Positions 1-4,925 of a DNA stretch of 6,203 nucleotides are shown here, one piece after another (positions within the stretch are counted from its first letter, which is position 1; every line of letters starts with the position of its first letter). This DNA is from Caryophanales bacterium UBA4365 (GTDB lineage: Bacteria > Bacillota_I > Bacilli_A > RFN20 > CAG-826). The notes beneath the pieces are model-generated. The model was not told the DNA's origin, searched no databases, and saw nothing but the letters and a program-made list of their open reading frames with translations. Both the position numbers and the translations under genes were made by a program. Location of the stretch: assembly GCA_002393905.1 (NCBI GenBank), contig DGSJ01000015.1, positions 1 to 6,203 on the forward strand, written 5' to 3'.

Positions 1-121
1 CTTCGTAGGTTAATATGACGCCTTTCGAGTTATATTCAGGACCTTTTGTCGAACAGGCAGCAAGTGCACCAACGGCAAGAAGACCAGAGATAATTCCAGC
101 AGACAATTTTGATTTCTTCAT
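1..121 (-). CDS. Lipoprotein, N-terminal part (runs off left edge)
   Basis: Reading the minus strand from the ATG at 121 gives 40 codons that continue past the left edge. The product starts with a textbook lipoprotein signal: basic n-region (K2, K3, K5), a hydrophobic stretch from about residue 6 to 22, and the lipobox L20-A21-A22-C23. Cys23 should be lipidated and become the mature N-terminus, anchoring the protein on the outer face of the membrane. It is followed by a polar linker and the segment GVILTYE. An AGGAGG lies at 140-135, 13 bases before the ATG, with a closer AAGG just upstream of the start. An in-frame ATG at 151 would place the Shine-Dalgarno inside the gene, so 121 is preferred. 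Function cannot be read from so short a piece; a PrsA/SurA-like foldase lipoprotein is only a guess from the sequence style after the cysteine. It is divergent from sufC. Confidence 0.85.
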   Translation of the reverse strand, partial: MKKSKLSAGIISGLLAVGALAACSTKGPEYNSKGVILTYE

Positions 122-160
122 AGAACCTTTTCTTCCTCCTTTTTCAAACATAGCGAGATT

Positions 161-189
161 ATTCTATTCCTCTACTTGTATAAATACAA
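161..189 (-). promoter_or_regulatory. Predicted sigma-A promoter of the lipoprotein gene
   Basis: On the minus strand, TTGTAT (189-184) and TAGAAT (166-161) are separated by 17 bases, a good match to a vegetative -35/-10 pair. Transcription would start near 154, giving a leader of about 33 bases that contains the AGGAGG at 140-135. The -35 hexamer is half of the palindrome at 176-189. The call rests on pattern matching only. Confidence 0.5.
176..189. promoter_or_regulatory. Palindrome TTGTAT-AA-ATACAA over the lipoprotein -35
   Basis: Two perfect 6-base arms, TTGTAT and ATACAA, flank a 2-base centre. The right arm is the predicted -35 box of the minus-strand promoter, a typical place for a repressor to act. 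I do not recognise the motif as the box of a known regulator, and chance palindromes of this size are not rare in A+T-rich DNA. Confidence 0.35.
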
Positions 190-205
190 CAAAAATTTAA
201 GAGTG

Positions 206-238
206 AATCATAAGTAAACTTATAAGGTTAATCATAAG
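206..238. repeat. Phased ATAAG repeat in the divergent promoter region
   Basis: The pentamer ATAAG occurs at 210-214, 222-226 and 234-238, exactly 12 bases apart. The outer two copies are part of a longer identical 9-mer, AATCATAAG (206-214 and 230-238). The middle copy belongs to the palindrome CTTATAAG (219-226). It lies between the two divergent promoters. It could be a regulator binding array or simply low-complexity A+T-rich DNA. Confidence 0.45.
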
Positions 239-247
239 AAAAACTCA

Positions 248-264
248 CATAGATTTTATCTATG
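248..264. promoter_or_regulatory. Perfect inverted repeat CATAGAT-TTT-ATCTATG, possible operator
   Basis: Two perfect 7-base arms surround a 3-base centre, ending 20 bases upstream of the sufC -35 box. It lies outside the predicted transcripts of both divergent genes, so a DNA operator is more likely than an RNA hairpin. It does not match Fur, PerR or MntR boxes as I know them. It could bind a regulator of suf, of the lipoprotein gene, or of both. Confidence 0.4.
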
Positions 265-284
265 AATAAAAATTATCGTTTTAG

Positions 285-313
285 TTGATAAGCGTGTAAA
301 CAATAGGTAAAAT
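285..313 (+). promoter_or_regulatory. Predicted sigma-A promoter of the suf operon
   Basis: TTGATA (285-290) and TAAAAT (308-313) are separated by 17 bases, each one or two mismatches from the TTGACA/TATAAT consensus. Transcription would start around 320, leaving a leader of only about 20 bases that is almost filled by the sufC ribosome binding site. Such a short leader leaves no room for a riboswitch or attenuator, so control is expected at transcription initiation. No other convincing promoter was seen before mnmG. Confidence 0.65.
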
Positions 314-326
314 AGTGCTACTTTTG

Positions 327-332
327 AGGAGG
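327..332 (+). promoter_or_regulatory. Ribosome binding site of sufC (AGGAGG)
   Basis: A full AGGAGG consensus lies 7 bases before the ATG at 340. It fixes the sufC start and implies strong initiation of the first gene of the operon. Confidence 0.85.
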
Positions 333-339
333 AGAAACG

Positions 340-1158
340 ATGTCAGTTCTAGAAATTAAAGATCTCCATGTTGCTGTCAAAGATAAAGAAATCCTAAAAG
401 GATTAAATCTTACAATCGATTTAGATAAAACTGTTGCTTTGCTTGGTCCTAACGGAAACGGTAAATCAACACTTTTGCAAACAATTATGGGTAACCCAAA
501 TTACACAGTTACAAAAGGAAAAATTTTCTTTGATGGCAAAGACATTACTTCATTAGAAGCTGACGAAAGAAGTAAACTCGGATTATTCCTTGGCATGCAA
601 TATCCAAGTGAAGTTCCAGGTGTAAATAACGTTGATTTCCTCAAAGCAAGTCTCAACGCTCACCGTGAAAAACCTATTTCTTTATTTGAATTCTATAAAG
701 TTCTTAATAAAGCGTATGACAAAGTCCACATTCCATTTGAAATGTCCAACCGTAATTTAAATGAAGGTTTTTCAGGTGGCGAAAAGAAGAAAAACGAAAT
801 TCTTCAAATGTTAATCATTAATCCAAAACTTGTTCTTTTAGATGAAATCGACTCTGGATTAGACGTTGATGCGATTCAAACCGTTGCATCCGTCATTAAG
901 GAAGAACAAGCCAACCGTGGATTTTTAATTGTGAGTCACTATGCTCGACTTTATGATTTAATCAATGTTGACCGTGCCATCATTCTTGTGAACGGACGTA
1001 TCGCTAAAGATGGAGATAAGTCATTAATTCAAAAGATTGATCAAGAAGGTTATGAGTGGTTGAAAAAAGAAGGAATTGAGTTTGAAGATGAGAAACAAAT
1101 GAACTCAGTTTCCATTGGATCTTGTGCCACCAAAGAAGCATTAAAAGGAGCAAAATGA
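340..1158 (+). CDS. sufC: SUF system ATPase SufC
   Basis: This is the ABC-type ATPase of the SufBCD scaffold, a cytoplasmic protein that uses ATP to drive conformational change in SufB-SufD during Fe-S cluster assembly. It is not a transporter subunit. All nucleotide-binding motifs are present: Walker A GPNGNGKST (36-44), Q-loop Gln87 in GMQYPSEVPG (the SufC-typical stretch), signature FSGGEKK (144-150), Walker B LVLLDEIDSGLD (164-175) with catalytic Glu169, and H-loop His200 in VSHYARL. The start has a perfect Shine-Dalgarno. The 272 residues are a little longer than the usual 248-261 because of a C-terminal tail after about residue 250 that holds a cysteine (Cys262). It is first in the operon. 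The TGA stop overlaps the sufD ATG (ATGA), suggesting translational coupling. Confidence 0.98.
   Translation: MSVLEIKDLHVAVKDKEILKGLNLTIDLDKTVALLGPNGNGKSTLLQTIMGNPNYTVTKGKIFFDGKDITSLEADERSKLGLFLGMQYPSEVPGVNNVDFLKASLNAHREKPISLFEFYKVLNKAYDKVHIPFEMSNRNLNEGFSGGEKKKNEILQMLIINPKLVLLDEIDSGLDVDAIQTVASVIKEEQANRGFLIVSHYARLYDLINVDRAIILVNGRIAKDGDKSLIQKIDQEGYEWLKKEGIEFEDEKQMNSVSIGSCATKEALKGAK
1144..1150 (+). promoter_or_regulatory. Ribosome binding site deciding the sufD start
   Basis: AAAGGAG sits 4 bases before the ATG at 1155, inside the end of sufC. It supports this start over the in-frame ATG at 1122, which has no comparable site and would add 11 residues of unlike sequence and a 37-base overlap with sufC. 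Confidence 0.75.
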
Positions 1159-1862
1159 GCACCCAAAAATTAGTCATTAAAAATAAAGAAAAAAGTGAGC
1201 TCGAACTGACTTCATTTTCAGACTTAGAAATTGAAGTTGAAGACGACTGTTCTCTTGTTTTGAAATTAGCTAATTTTGAAAATGCTGAAAATTTAAAAAT
1301 CACCGCAAATCTCGGTTATAATTCGAGTTTTGATGTAGTTTTTGCTGATTTTTCTGATTCAAATATTTCGGTTAAAACTCAAGTAAATTTAAATAAAGAA
1401 GGCGCGAATTGTAGATGGCATTTAGCCACACTTTCCAGCCACGAAAATCATAAGAAATTTGATATCTCATTTACCCATCATGCTGGACACACTTATGCAC
1501 TCATGGATAACTATGGTGTTGCTAAGGAAAAATCCAATATTGTCTTTACTGGTGTGAACCATATTTTAGAAGGCGCAAAAGGTAGTGAGACCATTCAAAA
1601 CGCAAAGATTATTGTCTTTGATGAAGAGTCCAGTGGAACAGCATCTCCAGTATTAAGAATTGATGAAAATGATGTCAAAGCTTCTCATGGTGCTGTCGTT
1701 GGTCAACTTAATGAAGACCACATGTTCTATTTGATGTCACGCGGATTAAATAAAGAGGAAGCGCGTGCATTAATTACTCTTGGTTATCTTCAACCAATTT
1801 CTAGACAATTCTCTGAAAAAACACAAAAGAAGATTCTCAACCTAATTCAGGAGGCAATGTAA
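1155..1862 (+). CDS. sufD: Short SufD-type scaffold protein
   Basis: This is the SufB/SufD-family partner of SufB in the SufBCD scaffold; SufD is thought to help iron entry and stabilise the SufB-SufD interface. The C-terminal half carries the family marks: ENDVKASHGAVVGQL (171-185) with His178, which aligns with the essential His360 of E. coli SufD, then FYLMSRGLNKEEA (191-203). The rest fits the beta-helix core. With 235 residues it is only a little over half the usual 420-440. The N-terminal helical domain and several turns of the beta-helix appear to be missing. No remnant lies upstream because sufC ends there, so this looks like a compact form and not a frameshift. The start at 1155 is chosen for its ribosome site and ATGA overlap with sufC. 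Given its length, a divergent SufB-like paralogue is the alternative, but position and motifs favour SufD. Confidence 0.9.
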   Translation: MSTQKLVIKNKEKSELELTSFSDLEIEVEDDCSLVLKLANFENAENLKITANLGYNSSFDVVFADFSDSNISVKTQVNLNKEGANCRWHLATLSSHENHKKFDISFTHHAGHTYALMDNYGVAKEKSNIVFTGVNHILEGAKGSETIQNAKIIVFDEESSGTASPVLRIDENDVKASHGAVVGQLNEDHMFYLMSRGLNKEEARALITLGYLQPISRQFSEKTQKKILNLIQEAM

Positions 1863-1863
1863 G

Positions 1864-3096
1864 ATGATTGATCCATATCGAATTAGAAAAGATTTCCCAA
1901 TGTTTGAAAACCACATCAAGATGCAAGGTCATGATTTGGTGTTTTTAGATAATGCTTCAACAACCTTTAAACCATTTGCTGTTATAAAAGCAGAAGAAGA
2001 ATATCTTACTCGTTTTACGAGTAATACACATCGTGGTGACTACGATTTATGTTTCGCCAATGACTCAAAAGTCGCTGAAGCTAGAAACGTAGTTGGTCAT
2101 TTTATCAACGCCTTAGATAAAGAAATTGTCTTTACTAGCGGAACAACAATGTCGATTAACTTTATTGCTTTAGGTTATGCGGCGAAATATCTCACCAAAG
2201 ATGATGAAATTTTATTAACTCTTGCCGAACACGCTTCAAACATTCTTCCTTGGTATAAGGTTTCAAAAATGACTGGTTGTAAAATTAACTTTATTCCATT
2301 AACAAAAGAAGGAAGATTAACTGCTGAAAACCTTAGAAAGGTTATTTCAAACAAAACTAAAATTGTTTCTGTTGCCCAAGTGACCAACGTTTTAGGTTTT
2401 GTTAACGATATTAAAGAAATTGCTAAAGTCGCTCATGAACACGGAGCACTTCTTGCATGTGATGGTGCTCAATCTGTTCCTCATATGAAAGTAGATGTAA
2501 AAGACTTAGATGTCGATTTCTTATCCTTCTCTGGACACAAACTTTGTGGTCCAACTGGTATTGGAGTTTTGTATGGAAAATATGAACTTCTTGAGAAGAT
2601 GGATCCAGTTCTTTCTGGCGGAGGAAACAACGTCAAATTTGAAACAGATGTCACTGTTAAATACCTTCCTGCCCCAGCTAAATTAGAGGCCGGAACACTC
2701 AATATTCAAGGTATTTACGGATTAGTTGCAGCCATCAAATATTTAGAAGAAATTGGTATGGAAAATATTGAGGATTTGGAAAAAAACAACCGCAAATATG
2801 CCATATCTTTGCTTAAACAGATCCCTGATTTGGTGATCTACAATGAGAACGCTGAATCAGGAATTATTACATTTAATATGAAAGGAGTTTTCGCCCAAGA
2901 CTTAGCCACTTATCTTAATTCCAAAGGTATTGCTTGTCGTAGTGGTCAACACTGCGCAAAACTTCTTCATCACTTTACAGGTGAACTCGCTACAGTAAGA
3001 ATGTCGATGTACTTCTATACAACCAAAGAAGACATCGATGCTCTTGCTAACGCTTTAAAAAACGGAGGTAATTTCTTAGATGCCTATTTCGCTTAG
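1864..3096 (+). CDS. sufS: Cysteine desulfurase SufS
   Basis: This PLP enzyme converts L-cysteine to L-alanine and holds the sulfur as a persulfide for cluster assembly. It has the full length of the group II desulfurases (410 residues). Visible active-site residues are His123 in AEHASNILPW (stacks on PLP), Asp200 and Gln203 in CDGAQSVPH, the PLP-binding Lys226 in SGHK, the catalytic Cys364 in CRSGQHCAKLL, and Arg379, which binds the substrate carboxylate. Several motifs differ from B. subtilis SufS: NTHRGDY for NVHRGVH, EHAS for EHHA, SGHK for SSHK, and Gln345 where B. subtilis has the zinc-swapping His342. A further cysteine, Cys358, stands six residues before the catalytic one. AGGAGG (1849-1854) lies 9 bases before the ATG, which follows the sufD stop by one base. 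The gene overlaps sufU by 17 bases. Confidence 0.97.
   Translation: MIDPYRIRKDFPMFENHIKMQGHDLVFLDNASTTFKPFAVIKAEEEYLTRFTSNTHRGDYDLCFANDSKVAEARNVVGHFINALDKEIVFTSGTTMSINFIALGYAAKYLTKDDEILLTLAEHASNILPWYKVSKMTGCKINFIPLTKEGRLTAENLRKVISNKTKIVSVAQVTNVLGFVNDIKEIAKVAHEHGALLACDGAQSVPHMKVDVKDLDVDFLSFSGHKLCGPTGIGVLYGKYELLEKMDPVLSGGGNNVKFETDVTVKYLPAPAKLEAGTLNIQGIYGLVAAIKYLEEIGMENIEDLEKNNRKYAISLLKQIPDLVIYNENAESGIITFNMKGVFAQDLATYLNSKGIACRSGQHCAKLLHHFTGELATVRMSMYFYTTKEDIDALANALKNGGNFLDAYFA
3064..3068 (+). promoter_or_regulatory. Ribosome binding site deciding the sufU start
   Basis: GGAGG lies 11 bases before the ATG at 3080, inside the end of sufS. It supports this start over the three ATG codons at 3101-3109, and the resulting N-terminus has the length of B. 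subtilis SufU before the conserved RQxIMDHY segment. Confidence 0.7.
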
Positions 3097-3532
3097 CCCA
3101 ATGATGATGAGACAAATCATCATGGATCATTATGAAAACCCACAATATAAGCACGCTCCAGAGGGAGATCTTTCCAAATACGAACAAGTCCATATGGATA
3201 GTGCCAACTGTATCGACGACATTATCGTCTATGTTTTAGTCAAAGATAACAAAGTTATCGATGCTTGTTTTGATGGAGTTGCCTGTACAATCTCCACATC
3301 CTCAACAGATATTATGTGTAGCCTGATGATTGGAAAAACCTTTGATGAGGCTAAATACATTGTCGAACAATATAACAACATGATTCACGAGAAAGAATAT
3401 GACGCTGATGTACTTGATGAAGCAATCGTCTTCATGAACACATCTAAACAAGCTGCTCGTATTCATTGCGCAACTATTGGTTGGGACGCACTCGATGAAA
3501 TCTTAGAACATCATCACCATGAAGAAAAATAG
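3080..3532 (+). CDS. sufU: Zinc-dependent sulfurtransferase SufU
   Basis: SufU accepts persulfide sulfur from SufS and passes it on to the SufBCD scaffold; it replaces SufE in Firmicutes and belongs to the IscU fold family but acts as a zinc protein rather than a scaffold. The 150 residues match the family length. The zinc ligands known from B. subtilis are present: Cys44 and Asp46 (NCIDD), Cys69 (GVACTIS) and Cys130 (ARIHCATIGWDAL). The N-terminal RQIIMDHYENP (11-21) is typical. SufU-type spacing between Cys44 and Cys69 supports SufU over IscU. An odd feature is a native run of four histidines near the C-terminus (144-147), encoded where sufU overlaps sufB. It overlaps sufS by 17 bases and sufB by 14, so the three are probably made in step. 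Confidence 0.97.
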   Translation: MPISLSPMMMRQIIMDHYENPQYKHAPEGDLSKYEQVHMDSANCIDDIIVYVLVKDNKVIDACFDGVACTISTSSTDIMCSLMIGKTFDEAKYIVEQYNNMIHEKEYDADVLDEAIVFMNTSKQAARIHCATIGWDALDEILEHHHHEEK

Positions 3533-4925
3533 TTACGAAGTTAAAGAAGAAAAGGATTATAAGTACGGTTTTAAAGATGCCGACCAATCCATTATCACGA
3601 CCGGTAAAGGTTTAAGTGAAGACGTCGTTCGTGAGATTTCTCGTTTAAAAAACGAGCCAGAATGGATGCTCGAGTTCCGTTTAAAATCATACGAAGCTTT
3701 TAAACGTCTTCCAATGCCATCTTTTGGACCAGATTTATCCTTCCTTGATTTTGATTCATACACCTACTTTACTCGTACCTCGAAAAAAGTTGAAAAGAGT
3801 TGGGATGAAGTTCCTGAAACAATTAAAAATACTTTCCAAAAACTTGGTATTCCTGAAGCTGAACAAAAATATTTAAGTGGTGTAACCACCCAATATGAAT
3901 CAGAAGCTGTCTACCACAATATGCTTAAAGAAGTTGAAGACAAAGGAGTCATCTTCCTTTCAACTGACCAAGCTGTACAAATGTGTCCAGAAATCGTGAG
4001 GAAGTATTTTAATACCGTTGTTCCTTATGCTGATAACAAATTCTCTGCTTTAAATGGAGCCGTTTGGTCTGGTGGATCATTTATTTATGTTCCAAAAGGT
4101 GTCAAATTAGATAAGCCTCTTCAATCTTATTTCCGAATCAACAATGAAAAGAGTGGTCAATTTGAAAGAACACTCATTATTGTTGATGAAGGTGCTGACC
4201 TCCACTATGTGGAAGGTTGTACCGCACCGATTTATTCGCAAGATTCTCTTCACGCTGCTGTCGTTGAAATTGTCGTTTTAAAAAATGCTAAATGTCGATA
4301 TTCAACGGTTCAAAACTGGTCTAATAACATTGTTAACTTAGTTACTAAGCGAGCAAAAGTAATGGAAAATGGTCAGATGGATTGGATTGATGGAAACATC
4401 GGTTCTCAAACAAATATGAAATATCCAGCTTGTATCTTGGCTGGTGAAGGTGCTAAAGGTGTTTGTGTCTCTGTTGCTGTAGCAGGAAGAGGTCAATACC
4501 AAGATGCTGGAGCAAGAATGATTCATTTAGCCTCTAATACATCTTCCACAATTATTTCTAAATCCATTGTGAAAAACGGTGGAGTAGCGAACTATCGTGG
4601 AAGCGTGAAACACATGAAAAATGCGAAGAATTGTAAGTCTCACATAGAATGTGATACTTTGATTTTGGATGATATCTCGAAATCAGATACCATCCCAACA
4701 AATCTTGTGCAAAACAATTCTTCATTTATTGAACATGAAGCCACGGTTAGTAAGATTAATGAAGACCAACTCTTCTATTTAATGAGTCGTGGTATTTCTA
4801 GAAAAGACGCGATTCAAATGATGATTATGGGATTTATTGAACCATTTAGTAAAGAACTTCCAATGGAATATGCTGTTGAACTAAACCAACTCATTAAGAT
4901 GGATATGGAAGGTAGTGTCGGATAA
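3519..4925 (+). CDS. sufB: Fe-S scaffold protein SufB
   Basis: SufB is the main scaffold subunit of SufBCD, where sulfur and iron are put together before transfer to apoproteins. It matches B. subtilis SufB almost end to end as I remember it (468 against about 465 residues), including DYKYGF near the start, WMLEFRLKS (49-57), AVWSGGSFIYVPKGVK (181-196), QFERTLIIVDEG (214-225) and the final PMEYAVELNQLIK. Cys378 and Glu407 are 29 residues apart, the same spacing as Cys405 and Glu434 of E. coli SufB, which are needed for assembly. FYLMSRGI (419-426) recurs in the SufD of this operon. No clear Shine-Dalgarno precedes the ATG, which lies within the last codons of sufU, so initiation probably depends on ribosomes finishing sufU. 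The next Met is residue 50 and would remove conserved sequence, so 3519 is kept. Confidence 0.98.
   Translation: MKKNSYEVKEEKDYKYGFKDADQSIITTGKGLSEDVVREISRLKNEPEWMLEFRLKSYEAFKRLPMPSFGPDLSFLDFDSYTYFTRTSKKVEKSWDEVPETIKNTFQKLGIPEAEQKYLSGVTTQYESEAVYHNMLKEVEDKGVIFLSTDQAVQMCPEIVRKYFNTVVPYADNKFSALNGAVWSGGSFIYVPKGVKLDKPLQSYFRINNEKSGQFERTLIIVDEGADLHYVEGCTAPIYSQDSLHAAVVEIVVLKNAKCRYSTVQNWSNNIVNLVTKRAKVMENGQMDWIDGNIGSQTNMKYPACILAGEGAKGVCVSVAVAGRGQYQDAGARMIHLASNTSSTIISKSIVKNGGVANYRGSVKHMKNAKNCKSHIECDTLILDDISKSDTIPTNLVQNNSSFIEHEATVSKINEDQLFYLMSRGISRKDAIQMMIMGFIEPFSKELPMEYAVELNQLIKMDMEGSVG

Noticed and set aside
122..151. An in-frame ATG at 151 (minus strand) for the lipoprotein.
   Set aside because: It would add ten residues before the signal peptide, place the AGGAGG inside the gene, and lie almost at the predicted transcription start.
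15..200. A 61-codon + strand open frame at the left edge.
   Set aside because: It is antisense to the lipoprotein gene, has no ribosome site, and reads into the promoter region.
248..264. The inverted repeat read as a rho-independent terminator.
   Set aside because: The stem is short and A+T rich, no T-tract follows on the + strand, and no gene ends there.
262..288. A short peptide frame of 8 codons upstream of sufC that might be a leader peptide.
   Set aside because: It has no ribosome site and lies upstream of the predicted suf transcription start.
1122..1154. An upstream in-frame ATG at 1122 for sufD.
   Set aside because: It has no good ribosome site, adds 11 residues coded inside sufC, and the ATG at 1155 has AAAGGAG and the usual ATGA coupling.
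1156..1158. TGA read as tryptophan (Mycoplasma-type code).
   Set aside because: TGA ends sufC at the normal place, all tryptophans seen are TGG, and no gene needs readthrough.
1004..1303. Minus-strand open frame of 99 codons across sufC and sufD.
   Set aside because: It is the reverse shadow of two certain genes, with low-complexity composition and no recognisable domain.
3101..3109. Later ATG codons as the sufU start.
   Set aside because: The ATG at 3080 has GGAGG at a good distance and gives the expected N-terminal length before the conserved helix.
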